Source of the DNA: Thermoplasmata archaeon
GTDB lineage: Archaea; Thermoplasmatota; Thermoplasmata; Methanomassiliicoccales; Methanomethylophilaceae
Length of the DNA stretch: 64,000 nt
Reading direction: 5' to 3'
NCBI GenBank assembly: GCA_015063135.1
Contig: SUTA01000009.1
Coordinates: 1-64,000, forward strand
A program made the position numbers and the translations under genes. This document shows, piece by piece, positions 29,335-38,409 of the stretch. The notes under the pieces are model-generated. The model was not told the origin of the DNA. It worked only from the letters and a program-made list of their open reading frames with translations, and did not search any database. Position 1 is the stretch's first letter. Every line of letters begins with the position of its first letter.

Positions 29335-30039
29335 TCAATTAATCAATTTGACGGAGGCCGAGCCCTTGGTCTTGTGCTTCAGCTTGTCCGTCATCTCAGT
29401 TATCAGCCCTGCGGGGATCTCCATGACCCCGATCCAGGAGCCATCGGCGGTCCACTCCTCCCTCTCCACCAATCCGTAGTGGATGAGGTCCTCGTAGCAG
29501 CGCCCGTAGTCGGCTCCCGAGAGCTTCACGGCCACCTTGCTCTTCTCGAACCTGATCGGGATGAGCGGCCTGAGGAGCTTCATGGCCTCCTCTATCTCCT
29601 TGTCCAGAGGCTTGAACGGGTCGACGTGGAACTTGGCCTCCTCCAGCGCCATCTGTATCCTGATGGGCGGGTGGGGGGTCTTGGTCTGGGGGTTTATCGC
29701 GTTGGCCGCGATGTATGTGATGACCTGGTTCATCTTCGCGTCGAGCATCGCCTTGCGCTGCTCGGCGGTCATCTGGACCTCCCCCTTCTCAACGATCTTC
29801 CTCGCGATCTCCGCGATGTCCTCTGTTCCGAACGCCTCCTTGATCTTGTCCTCCGCGGGCCTGGTGCCCTTGGAGGCGTTCTTGAAGACGTCCTCGACCG
29901 CCATGTAGTCCAGGATGTCGTAGGGCTTCCCCTGCTTGATGAGGTCCACGATCTTCGGGTCCAGGAGGATCTCGAAGGTCTCGCCGTGACTCTCGAGCCT
30001 GGCAACGATGGCGTCGTCTAGGTTGACCATCTCGCTCAC
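29335..30039 (-). CDS. sdo1: Ribosome maturation protein SDO1 (SBDS homologue)
   Basis: A 234-residue three-domain SBDS protein that helps release aIF6 from the large subunit. IVARLESHGETFEILLDP, IARKIVEKGEVQMTAEQRK and HPPIRIQMALEEAKFHVDPFKP are the classic motifs. The start is GTG at 30039, which shares bases with the psmA TGA (GTGA); an internal ATG at 30030 is the alternative. It ends in TGA. Confidence 0.93.
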   Translation of the reverse strand: MSEMVNLDDAIVARLESHGETFEILLDPKIVDLIKQGKPYDILDYMAVEDVFKNASKGTRPAEDKIKEAFGTEDIAEIARKIVEKGEVQMTAEQRKAMLDAKMNQVITYIAANAINPQTKTPHPPIRIQMALEEAKFHVDPFKPLDKEIEEAMKLLRPLIPIRFEKSKVAVKLSGADYGRCYEDLIHYGLVEREEWTADGSWIGVMEIPAGLITEMTDKLKHKTKGSASVKLIN

Positions 30040-30746
30040 AGCTTGGAGATGAGCTTGGAGATCTCCTTCTCGGAGAGCCTCCTGAACCTGGCGTCCTTCT
30101 CGGCGACGCCGATCTCGACGGCCTCGGCCTTGAGGTCGTCCTCTATGGCGGCCTTCAGCGCCTTGAGGGCGAGGACCAGCGCGTCGTCCCTGGACATGTC
30201 GTCCTGGAACTCCTTCTCGAACATCTCCATGACGACCTGGCGGCCGCTTCCGATGCTCGTGGCCTTGTACGCGACGAGGGCCCCGCTCGGGTCGGTCTCG
30301 TAAAGGTGCGCTCCGTCGTCATCGGTTCCCGCGACGAGCAGGGCGGTCCCGAAGGGGCGCCCTCCGCCGTACTGGGTGTAGTTCTGCTTGATGTCGCAGA
30401 TCCTCTTGACGAGCATGGATACGGAGATGTTCTCGCCGTACTGTACCCTGTGGGTCTGGGCCTGCTTCCTGGCCTCATCGACGAGGACCCTGGCGTCGGC
30501 GACGAGACCGGATGTTGCGCATCCGATGTAGTCATCGATGTCGTGGATCTTCTCGGTGGACTTGGGCTCCAGCAGCCTGCTGGGCGTCTTCTTGTCGACG
30601 ACGAGGGCCACTCCGCCCTTGAACTTGATTCCGATCGTGGTCGAGCCTTTCTTGACCGCCTCGCGGGCGTACTCGACCTGGAAAAGCCTTCCATCGGGGG
30701 AGAAAACGGTGATGCCCCTGTCATAAGCCATCTGTCCGGGTTGCAT
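30036..30746 (-). CDS. psmA: Proteasome subunit alpha
   Basis: A 236-residue alpha-ring subunit of the 20S proteasome. YDRGITVFSPDGRLFQVEYAREAVKKGSTTIG is the alpha-type signature with the N-terminal gating helix; no catalytic threonine, as expected. It is the first gene of the proteasome-exosome operon; a TATA box lies about 45 bases upstream. It ends in TGA. Confidence 0.95.
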   Translation of the reverse strand: MQPGQMAYDRGITVFSPDGRLFQVEYAREAVKKGSTTIGIKFKGGVALVVDKKTPSRLLEPKSTEKIHDIDDYIGCATSGLVADARVLVDEARKQAQTHRVQYGENISVSMLVKRICDIKQNYTQYGGGRPFGTALLVAGTDDDGAHLYETDPSGALVAYKATSIGSGRQVVMEMFEKEFQDDMSRDDALVLALKALKAAIEDDLKAEAVEIGVAEKDARFRRLSEKEISKLISKL

Positions 30747-30791
30747 TAAACTCTACGCTCCTCTTTTATTAGGCGACCCTATCCTACCCTC

Positions 30792-30799
30792 CTATAAAG
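30792..30799 (-). promoter_or_regulatory. TATA box of the psmA-exosome operon
   Basis: CTTTATAGG on the minus strand, about 46 bases before the psmA ATG. It lies just beyond the pop5 CGA (30817-30819). If CGA were arginine, pop5 would be translated through this promoter. Confidence 0.45.
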
Positions 30800-30816
30800 A
30801 AGTATTGGGGTAGCGC

Positions 30817-31116
30817 TCGCTTCTTGCGGCGGGGCACCCTGAGCTCCGGGTACCTGTCGCGGAGCGTCTTGAGGGTCCCAGACGTGAGCACGGGCTCCGA
30901 GCCGGGGAAAGCGCCGGTGACGGCGGAGATCGCGGATTCCACCTCGGCGGGGCTGCAGCGTACCACCGCCCAGCCATCCCCGCACGTGATAACCTTCAGC
31001 CCCGGGATCGGCCCGGAGAACGGCTCCAAGGCCTTCACGAGACCGTCCCTGCGGAGATCGCTGGGCACGCGCATCGCGACGTAGCGCCTCCTCCCGCGGA
31101 CCGATTTCACGACCAT
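30817..31116 (-). CDS. rnp2: Ribonuclease P protein component 2 (Pop5)
   Basis: RNase P protein for tRNA 5' processing; 99 residues. GRRRYVAMRVPSDLRRDGLVKAL and DGWAVVRCSPAEVESAISAVTG fit the Pop5/Rpp14 family. MVVKSVRGRR at 31116 is chosen as start. It ends LRVPRRKK then CGA (30817-30819). The standard-code frame would add ten residues and stop at a TAG (30784-30786), crossing the psmA promoter; so TAG need not be a stop here. Confidence 0.82.
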
Positions 31117-31650
31117 GGACCTCCATCGGCGCCGGGGTTTTAACCATATCGAATGGCGGCTGGTTCGCCTACTTTTCAAGTTGGAGCCGGAAGGATTCGG
31201 AACGGGTTGCCATCGGACTCTCGGTTGTTACTAATCGATTATTCGTGTTACTAGTTGGATGGATTGCGATTCCAGCCCGTGGATGGAAATACCCAGACTC
31301 AAAAATATTAGTGTTTTTTTATGCTTATTATATTTAAATCATGTGGTTAAGTAAATCATTGTGTTATCAACAAAAAACACCCTGATCGATTCATACAAGA
31401 ATGTGGATTTTTAACCATTATACTTGTAGAATTATCCATTTAGATAATCCTTGATAAAACATAAAAATTCATTGCTGGCTATTTAATTTTTAGCCTACCC
31501 TAAATAAATTAGGAACGCTTTTAGACCAGAAATCAGAATGCCCTTTTACAATAAGATGATACTATAAATGCCTTTCTTAAATCCCTTAATATATTATCCC
31601 CTGTATTACAGAAATCATTCCAAACACCGTTTGGTAACGGAGGCAAAGAT
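31117..31650. other. AT-rich intergenic region with the hdrA promoter
   Basis: About 530 bases between divergent pop5 and hdrA, strongly A/T-rich in 31290-31640. It has no open frame or structured RNA that I can support. The best TATA candidate for the hydrogenase operon is TTAATATATTAT at about 31583-31594, which would leave a leader of roughly 35 bases. Further A/T boxes (near 31330, 31480, 31560) allow several promoters or operator sites. Confidence 0.5.
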
Positions 31651-34600
31651 TTGACAAAATCGGCTTTGGTAATCGGTGGAGGAATCGCGGGAATCCAGGC
31701 TTCCCTGGATCTTGCTGACAGGGGCATCCATGTCTATCTCGTTGAGAGGGACGCCACCATCGGTGGTGTGATGTGCCGTCTGGACAAGACGTTCCCTACG
31801 AACGACTGTTCCGCGTGTATCCTCTCGCCTAAAATGGCGGATTGTAACGGACACCCGAACATCACCACCCTGACCTACCACGAGGTCCTCAGTGTTGATG
31901 GGAAGGCGGGAGACTTCAAGGTGAAGGTCCTCAAGAAGGCAAGGTACGTCAACCCCAAGGAGTGTACCGGCTGCGGAGACTGCATCGCGAAGTGCCCCGT
32001 GAAGAACATCCCCGACAAGTACGAGTTCGGGCTCACCAACAGGAAAGCGATCTACATCCCCCACGCTCAGGCCGTCCCCCGTGTCGCCCTGATCGACAAG
32101 GACTACTGCAACATGCTCAAGAAGGGCAAGTGCGGTCTCTGCCAGAAGACTTGCGGCAAGGGAGCGATCCACTACGACGACAAAGATGAGGAGATCACCC
32201 TCGAGGTCGGATCCATCATCGCCGCGGCCGGATTCAAGGTCTGGGACGCGAAGATCGCCACCGAGTACGGCTACGGCAAATTCCAGAACGTCGTGACCGC
32301 CATCGAGTACGAGAGGATCATGTGCGCCTCCGGACCCAACAGGGGACACATCGTCATGCCCTCTTCCGGAGAGGACCCCAAGAAGATCGCTTTCATCCAG
32401 TGCTGCGGATCCAGGTCCGAGAAGAAAGGCTGGAAGAAGTACTGCTCCTCCGTGTGCTGCATGTACGCGACGAAGCAGGCCATGATCACCAAGGAGCACG
32501 GAGACCTCCAGGAGGACATCTTCTTCATGGACATCAGGTCCTATGGAAAGGAGTTCGAGGCCTACATCCACCGCGGTGAGGACGAGTACGGAATCAACAT
32601 GCACAGGGGCGCCCGCGTCTCCAACGTCGAGGAGGACCCTGTGACCAAGAAGCTGACCATCAGCTACACCGACGATGAGAACAACGGAGTCTCCGAGGAG
32701 TTCGACATGGTCGTCCTGTCCATCGGACTCGCACCCCCGGAGGGCGCCGAGGAGTTCGCCAAGACCCTCGGAATCGAGCTCAACGAGTACGGGTTCTGCA
32801 AGACTTCCGTCTACCACCCGCTCGAGACCACCAGAGAGGGTATCTTCGTCACCGGAGCCTTCGCCGCTCCCAAGGACATCCCCACCTCCGTCGCCGAGGC
32901 AAGCGGAGCTTCCGCCAAGGCCGGAGCCTGGATCGTCGACGAGAACTTCGAGCGCTGCGCTCCCAAGAAGTACCCCGAGGAGAAGAACGTCGAGGGAGTC
33001 CCGCCCCGCGTCGGTGTCTGGGTCTGCCACTGCGGTATCAACATCGGATCCGTGGTCGATGTCCCCAGCGTCGTCGAGTACGCGAAGACTCTGCCCAACG
33101 TCGTCATCGCGAACGAGTCCCAGTACGCTTGCGCACAGGACTGCCTCGAGAGCATCTCCGCCGCGATCAAAGAGCACGACCTCAACAGGGTCGTCGTCGC
33201 CTCATGCACCCCCAGGACCCACGAGCCCCTCTTCAGGGAGGCCTGCAGGGACGGAGGTCTGAACAAGTACCTGTGCAACATGGCCAACATCCGCGACCAG
33301 TGCTCCTGGATCCACATGCACGAGCACGAGGCCGCCACCAAGAAGGCCAAGGACCTGCTCAGGATGGCCATCGCCAAAGCGAGCCTGCTCGAGCCCCTCG
33401 TCGGTTCCGAGATCCCGGTCACCAACGCCGCCGCCGTCATCGGTGGAGGTATCACCGGTATGACCGCCGCTCTGGACATCGCCGCTCAGGGATACCCTGT
33501 CCACCTCGTCGAGAGGGAGAAGGAGCTGGGAGGATTCGCCCGCAACTTCCGCCACAAGGAGGATGGAATCGCTGTCCAGGACTTCCTGGCCGAGACCATC
33601 AAGAAAGTCGAGAGCAACAAGCTGATCCAGGTGCACAAGGGCGTCACCGTCAAGGACATCCCCGGATTCGTCGGCAACTTCAAGCTGCAGCTGAGCGACG
33701 GCGGAGAGTACCCCGTCGGAGCCGTTCTGTTCGCAGTCGGAGCAGCCGCCTACGAGCCCACCGAGTACAACTTCGGCAAGGACGACAAGGTCATGACCCA
33801 GATCGTCGCCGAGAAGCAGATCGAGGAGGGCAAGTTCAAGGGACAGGACGTCGTCTTCATCCAGTGCGTCGGATCCAGGAACGACCAGGTCAAGTACTGC
33901 AGCCGTGTCTGCTGCGCCGCCTCCCTGAGGATGGCCATCCAGATCAAACTGCAGAACCCCATGGCCAACGTCACCATCATCCACAAGGACATCAGGACCT
34001 ACGGATTCCGCGAGGAGCTCTACAACAGGGCCTGCCAGATGGGCGTCAAGTTCCTGAGGTACCCTGTCAACGACGCCATGCCCGCGTACGACGGAAAGGT
34101 CGTCAAGGCCTACGACGCCACTCTCGGCGCCGAGCTCGAGATCCCCGTCGACACCGTCGTCCTGGCCGCCGGTATCACCCCCATGAGGGAGGAGAAGGAG
34201 GTCCTGGCCAAGATGGTGAAGGTCCCCATCTCCAAAGACGGATTCTACTTCGAGGCCCACCAGAAGCTGAGGCCCGTCGACTTCGCCACCGAGGGTGTCT
34301 ACGTCGCCGGAGCAGCCCACTGGCCCAAGTTCATGGACGAGTGCATCGCCCAGGCCTCCGGAGCCGCATCCAGGATGCTGACCGTCATCTCCAAGGACAA
34401 GTTCATCTCCGAGGGTATCGTCGCCGTGTCCAACCACAACCTGTGCGACGGATGCGGAGTCTGCGTCGGATGCTGCGACTTCAACGCCATCCAGCTCGAG
34501 GAGCAGCCCAACGGAACCCTCAAGTCCGTGGTCAACCCCGGTCTGTGCAAGGGATGCGGATGCTGCGTCGCCTCCTGCCCCGCAGGTGCGATGGAGCAGA

Positions 34601-34671
34601 GAGGATTCAGGAACAAGCAGATCATCGCTGAGATCGACGCTTGCCTGGACTACCCCGTAGGAGGAGAGTGA
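31651..34671 (+). CDS. hdrA: Heterodisulfide reductase subunit A, tandem (two-flavin) form
   Basis: Electron-bifurcating flavoprotein of the MvhADG-HdrABC complex; it splits H2 electrons between ferredoxin and CoM-S-S-CoB. At 1006 residues it is much longer than the usual HdrA (about 650). Residues 1-450 form an extra thioredoxin-reductase-like FAD module (GGGIAG at 9-14) carrying the inserted ferredoxin cluster (CTGCGDCIAKCP, 105-116) and FIQCCGSR. From residue 455 a second unit follows: the HdrA N-terminal cluster domain (VWVCHCGINIG, Cys 459/461; SCTPRTHEP), a second FAD site (GGGITG, 598-603), FIQCVGSRN, and two C-terminal 4Fe-4S motifs (Cys 932-942 and 966-976). Start is TTG with GGAGG 7 bases upstream. 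It ends in TGA. Confidence 0.93.
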   Translation: MTKSALVIGGGIAGIQASLDLADRGIHVYLVERDATIGGVMCRLDKTFPTNDCSACILSPKMADCNGHPNITTLTYHEVLSVDGKAGDFKVKVLKKARYVNPKECTGCGDCIAKCPVKNIPDKYEFGLTNRKAIYIPHAQAVPRVALIDKDYCNMLKKGKCGLCQKTCGKGAIHYDDKDEEITLEVGSIIAAAGFKVWDAKIATEYGYGKFQNVVTAIEYERIMCASGPNRGHIVMPSSGEDPKKIAFIQCCGSRSEKKGWKKYCSSVCCMYATKQAMITKEHGDLQEDIFFMDIRSYGKEFEAYIHRGEDEYGINMHRGARVSNVEEDPVTKKLTISYTDDENNGVSEEFDMVVLSIGLAPPEGAEEFAKTLGIELNEYGFCKTSVYHPLETTREGIFVTGAFAAPKDIPTSVAEASGASAKAGAWIVDENFERCAPKKYPEEKNVEGVPPRVGVWVCHCGINIGSVVDVPSVVEYAKTLPNVVIANESQYACAQDCLESISAAIKEHDLNRVVVASCTPRTHEPLFREACRDGGLNKYLCNMANIRDQCSWIHMHEHEAATKKAKDLLRMAIAKASLLEPLVGSEIPVTNAAAVIGGGITGMTAALDIAAQGYPVHLVEREKELGGFARNFRHKEDGIAVQDFLAETIKKVESNKLIQVHKGVTVKDIPGFVGNFKLQLSDGGEYPVGAVLFAVGAAAYEPTEYNFGKDDKVMTQIVAEKQIEEGKFKGQDVVFIQCVGSRNDQVKYCSRVCCAASLRMAIQIKLQNPMANVTIIHKDIRTYGFREELYNRACQMGVKFLRYPVNDAMPAYDGKVVKAYDATLGAELEIPVDTVVLAAGITPMREEKEVLAKMVKVPISKDGFYFEAHQKLRPVDFATEGVYVAGAAHWPKFMDECIAQASGAASRMLTVISKDKFISEGIVAVSNHNLCDGCGVCVGCCDFNAIQLEEQPNGTLKSVVNPGLCKGCGCCVASCPAGAMEQRGFRNKQIIAEIDACLDYPVGGE

Positions 34672-34676
34672 TTACG

Positions 34677-35096
34677 ATGGCTGACTTCGAACCTAGGATC
34701 GTTACCTTCTGCTGCAACTGGTGCTCCTACGCGGGCGCCGACGGAGCAGGAGTCGCGAGGCTTCAGATGCCCACCAACTTCCGTATCATCAGGACCATGT
34801 GCTCCGCGCGTGTCGACCCCGAGTTCATCCTCAGGGCCTTCTCCAAAGGAGCCGACGGCGTGATGGTTCTCGGATGCCACCCCGCTGACTGCCACTACAT
34901 CGGCGGCAACTACAGGGCCAGGAGGAGGATCGCCCTCCTCAGGATGGTCCTGGAGCAGTACGGATTCGACCCCAAGAGGCTCAAGCTCGAGTGGGTCTCC
35001 GCTTCCGAGGGAGAGAAATTCCAGAAGACCGTGTGCGAGTTCATCGACACCATCAAGGCCCTCGGGCCGACCCCCCTGCAGAAGGAGGCGAACTGA
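34677..35096 (+). CDS. mvhD: F420-non-reducing hydrogenase iron-sulfur subunit D
   Basis: A 139-residue 2Fe-2S protein that links the hydrogenase MvhAG to HdrA. TFCCNWCSYAGADGAG and MVLGCHPADCHYIGGN hold the cluster cysteines. The start MADFEPR follows hdrA by 5 bases, with a GGAGGAG site before it. It ends in TGA directly before mvhG. Confidence 0.95.
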   Translation: MADFEPRIVTFCCNWCSYAGADGAGVARLQMPTNFRIIRTMCSARVDPEFILRAFSKGADGVMVLGCHPADCHYIGGNYRARRRIALLRMVLEQYGFDPKRLKLEWVSASEGEKFQKTVCEFIDTIKALGPTPLQKEAN

Positions 35097-36305
35097 ATGG
35101 GATTCTTCAGCAAGATATTCAAGAAGGAAGAGAAAGCAGAGCCCGCCAAGAAGGCTGCAGCACCCGTCAAGGACGCAGCCAAGGAGGCGGCGGCATGCGG
35201 ATGCGAGACCAAGGACGCGAACGCAGTCGTCGGACTCCAGGCAGCGGACCTGGGAGAGCTCCTCCCCGGCGCGCCCCCGGGCGGAAAGATCAAGCTAGCC
35301 ATCTACTGGGCAGCCGCCTGCGGTGGATGCGACGTCTCCATCCTGGATACCAACGAGAGGATCCTGACCGTCGGAGACATGGCCGACATCGTCATGTGGC
35401 CCATCGCAGCCGATGGGAAGGAGAAGGACATCGCCGCCATGGACGACGGCGAGATCACCGTCTCCATCATCTCCGGAGCCGTCAGGAACGCCGAGAACCA
35501 GCACATGGTCAAACTGCTCAGGCAGAAGTCCAAGATCGTCGTCGCCTACGGAACCTGCGCCTGCTTCGGCGGAAGCCCCGCCCTGGCCAACCTGGTCTCC
35601 GGTGCCGATGAGATCCTCGACTACGTCTACACCAAGACCCCGACCACCGCCAACTTCCAGGCCGACTACAGCAAAGACAAGCCCGTGATCCCCCAGTACA
35701 GCTACCAGGCTCCCGAGGGAGAACTGACCCTGCCCATGCTCTTCGACACCGTCAAGACGCTGGACCAGGTCATCGACGTGGACTACTTCGTCCCCGGATG
35801 CCCTCCCCTGCAGGAGACCATCAGCCACATGCTGAAGGCCGTCGCGGACTTCGCCTACGCCGGAGTCGCCCTCCCGCCCAAGGGAACCATGATCGGTGTC
35901 ACCACCAAGACCCTGTGCGAGGAGTGCCCCAGGAAGAAGGAGAACGCCAGGATCACCAAGATCTGCGAGCCCTACCAGGTCAACATCGACCCCGAGAAGT
36001 GCCTGATGGACCAGGGAATCCTGTGCCTCGGACCCGCCACCATCGGCGGATGCGGCGCAAGGTGCACCAGGGTCGGCCAGCCCTGCCGCGGATGCTACGG
36101 ACCCACCGAGGACGTGCAGGAGCAGGGAGCCAGTATCTTCACCGCCGTCGCGTCCATGTTCCCCATCAGGGAGGACGATGGAATCATCGGCGAGGACGAG
36201 ATCATCGAGATCATGAGCACGATCAAGGACCCGCTCGGGTACTTCTACGCGTTCACTCTCGGAAAGTCTCTCATCAAGAGGGCTGTAAAAGAAGGAGGTC
36301 AGTAA
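35097..36305 (+). CDS. mvhG: F420-non-reducing hydrogenase small subunit with N-terminal extension
   Basis: Iron-sulfur subunit of the [NiFe] hydrogenase, 402 residues. LAIYWAAACGGCDVSILD, TCACFGGSPA, DYFVPGCPP and the C-terminal cysteines (LCLGPATIGGCGARC, QPCRGCYGP) bind the clusters. The first 60 residues are an added, lysine/alanine-rich segment (FFSKIFKKEEKAEPAKK) that includes a CGC motif and is absent from canonical MvhG as I know it. It immediately follows the mvhD stop. It ends in TAA. Confidence 0.94.
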   Translation: MGFFSKIFKKEEKAEPAKKAAAPVKDAAKEAAACGCETKDANAVVGLQAADLGELLPGAPPGGKIKLAIYWAAACGGCDVSILDTNERILTVGDMADIVMWPIAADGKEKDIAAMDDGEITVSIISGAVRNAENQHMVKLLRQKSKIVVAYGTCACFGGSPALANLVSGADEILDYVYTKTPTTANFQADYSKDKPVIPQYSYQAPEGELTLPMLFDTVKTLDQVIDVDYFVPGCPPLQETISHMLKAVADFAYAGVALPPKGTMIGVTTKTLCEECPRKKENARITKICEPYQVNIDPEKCLMDQGILCLGPATIGGCGARCTRVGQPCRGCYGPTEDVQEQGASIFTAVASMFPIREDDGIIGEDEIIEIMSTIKDPLGYFYAFTLGKSLIKRAVKEGGQ

Positions 36306-37823
36306 ATGGCTGCACCTATCATTTGGGATGACAAGAAGAAAGTCACTGAGAAGCGTGTGACCGTCGACCCCATCACCCGTCTCGAGGGACACGGAAAGAT
36401 CGAGATCTTCCTCGACGACAAGGGAGACGTCACCAACGCCTACTGGCAGGTCCCGGAGCTGAGAGGCTTCGAGAGATTCTGCATCGGAAGGAAAGTAACC
36501 GAGCTGAACCAGATCACCGCCAGGCTCTGCGGTGTGTGCCCCGGCGCGCACCACCTTGCCTCCACCAAGGCGATCGACGGATGCTACAACGCGAAGCCCA
36601 CGCCGACCGCGTTCCTCCTGAGGGACACGTTCTACAACGCGCACTTCGTGCACAGCCACATCGCGCACTTCTACGCACTGGCTGCACCCGACTTCGTCTG
36701 CGGCCCCGCTGCACCCGCGGCGGAGAGGAACGTCCTGGGAGTCGTCGCCCGCGTCGGCCTCGACCTCGGTGGCGCCGTCCTCAAGACCAGGGCCGAGGCC
36801 CAGAAGGTCCAGGCTATCATCGGCGGAAAGCCCACCCACCCCGTCATGGGAGTCCCCGGCGGAGTGACCAAGGCCATCAGCAAGGAGGAGCAGAAGGAGA
36901 TCATCGGCTACGCCGAGGGAATGGTCGAGTTCGCCAAGACCTCCCTGCAGGTCTTCAAGGACGTCGTCCTGGCCAACAAGGAGTACATGGACATCGTGCT
37001 GAACAAGGACCTGTACTACCACGAGACCTACCACATGGGACTCGTGAACGACAAGGGCCAGTTCGAGATCCACGACGGAAAGGTCAAGGTCGTCAACCAG
37101 AAGGGCGAGCAGACCCACCTGTACGACCCCTACGACTACCTCGACAACATCGGAGAGGCGGTCGAGCCCTGGTCCTTCGAGAAGTTCCCCTACCTGAGGA
37201 ACCCCGGCTGGAAGGACCTCGTCGACGGACCCGAGAGCGGAATCTACAGGGCCACCCCCCTGTCCAGGCTCAACGTCGCCAAGGAGATGCCCACCCCCAT
37301 CGCTCAGGAAGCCTTCCTCGAGTACAAGGGCATCCTGAAGGACGCCGGTGTCGAGGGTCCCTGCCAGTTCACTCTGGCGACCCACTGGGCCAGGATCATC
37401 GAGCTGATCTGCTGCGCAGAGAAGTGCCTGATCGATGCCCAGAACCCCGACATCACCAACGGAGACATCAAGCAGACCGACCTGATCCCCGGCGGACGCG
37501 GAGTCGGATGCGTCGAGGCCCCCAGGGGAACCCTGACGCACGACTACACCTGCGACGAGAACGGAATCGTCACTGCTTGCAACATGGTCGTCGGAACCAC
37601 CAACAACAACCCGCCGATCTGCATGGATGTCGCCAAGGTCGCGAAGGCCCTGATCCACAACTTCGAGGTCTCCCCCGGTCTGCTGAACATGGTCGAGATG
37701 GCGTTCAGGGCATACGACCCCTGCAACTCCTGCGCCACGCACAGCCTGCCCGGCCAGATGCCTCTGACCGCTGTGATCAGGAACGCCGACGGATCCATCT
37801 ACGACACCGTCACCCGCAACTGA
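36306..37823 (+). CDS. mvhA: F420-non-reducing [NiFe] hydrogenase large subunit
   Basis: Catalytic subunit, 505 residues as precursor. RLCGVCPGAHHLAST near residue 75 and DPCNSCATH near the C-terminus provide the four nickel-ligand cysteines. The 26 residues after the final His form the peptide normally removed by a HycI-type maturation protease. It oxidises H2 and passes electrons via MvhG/MvhD to HdrA. No hdrB, hdrC or protease gene is in this window. It ends in TGA, followed by a terminator hairpin. Confidence 0.96.
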   Translation: MAAPIIWDDKKKVTEKRVTVDPITRLEGHGKIEIFLDDKGDVTNAYWQVPELRGFERFCIGRKVTELNQITARLCGVCPGAHHLASTKAIDGCYNAKPTPTAFLLRDTFYNAHFVHSHIAHFYALAAPDFVCGPAAPAAERNVLGVVARVGLDLGGAVLKTRAEAQKVQAIIGGKPTHPVMGVPGGVTKAISKEEQKEIIGYAEGMVEFAKTSLQVFKDVVLANKEYMDIVLNKDLYYHETYHMGLVNDKGQFEIHDGKVKVVNQKGEQTHLYDPYDYLDNIGEAVEPWSFEKFPYLRNPGWKDLVDGPESGIYRATPLSRLNVAKEMPTPIAQEAFLEYKGILKDAGVEGPCQFTLATHWARIIELICCAEKCLIDAQNPDITNGDIKQTDLIPGGRGVGCVEAPRGTLTHDYTCDENGIVTACNMVVGTTNNNPPICMDVAKVAKALIHNFEVSPGLLNMVEMAFRAYDPCNSCATHSLPGQMPLTAVIRNADGSIYDTVTRN

Positions 37824-37833
37824 TTCCTAAACC

Positions 37834-37852
37834 GAGGGGGGCCTCCCCCCTC
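37834..37852 (+). terminator. Hairpin ending the hdrA-mvhDGA operon
   Basis: Eight-base arms GAGGGGGG and CCCCCCTC with a 3-base loop start 10 bases after the mvhA TGA. A TATA box (TTTTTATAA, about 37863-37871) for the nitroreductase gene follows. Confidence 0.65.
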
Positions 37853-37892
37853 CCATTTACAGTTTTTATAACAATATCCTGATTGCCACATC

Positions 37893-38408
37893 ATGGATTT
37901 CATCGAGCTCGCCGAGAAGCGCTACTCAGTCAGGAAGTACCAGGACAGGCAGGTCTCCAAGGACGACCTGGACAGGGTCATCAGGGCCGCCATGCTGGCA
38001 CCCACCGGGAAGAACAACCAGCCCTTCAGGATCTACGTCCTGCAGTCGAAGGAGGCCGTCGCGAAGATGGCGGGGCTCTCCCCCTGCGTGTTCGGGGCGC
38101 CCACCGTGCTGCTCTTCGCATACAGCAGGACGGAAGAATGGGAGAACCCCCTCGAGGAGGGCGTTCACTCCGGCGACCAGGATGTCTCCATCGTCGCCAC
38201 CCACGCAATGATGGAGGCTGCGGACATCGGCCTCGGGACCTGCTGGTGCAACTACTTCCCCAACTCCGAGGCGGAGAAGGTGTTCGGCCTCCCGCAGAAC
38301 GAGCGCGTGGTGCTGTTCATGCCGATAGGCTACCCCGCCGAGGATTCCGCGCCCTCTGCGATGCATTCGGCCAGCAGGCCCGTGGAGGAAGTAGTGAAGT
38401 ACCTGCGA
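37893..38408 (+). CDS. Nitroreductase family protein
   Basis: FMN-dependent oxidoreductase, 171 residues. MDFIELAEKRYSVRKYQDRQV and MLAPTGKNNQPFRIYV are the family N-terminus; EAADIGLGTCWCNYF and a FMPIGYPAE end complete it. The substrate is unknown. It ends VVKYL at CGA (38406-38408). One base further on, the opposing metallophosphoesterase also ends at CGA. Under the standard code the two genes would overlap by 131 bases. Confidence 0.85.
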
Positions 38409-38409
38409 A

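Noticed and set aside
30784..30816. pop5 ending in TAG with a 10-residue tail
   Set aside because: The CGA at 30817 ends pop5 at family length and the tail would cross the psmA TATA box, so I do not count this as a TAG stop.
26087..31116. Proteasome-exosome-prefoldin gene cluster as a novel system
   Set aside because: This order is the well-known archaeal superoperon; only the CGA ends of pfdB and pop5 are unusual.
31651..37823. Selenocysteine (TGA) use in hdrA or mvhA, as in some methanogens
   Set aside because: All cluster and nickel ligand positions are ordinary cysteine codons, and no internal TGA interrupts these genes.
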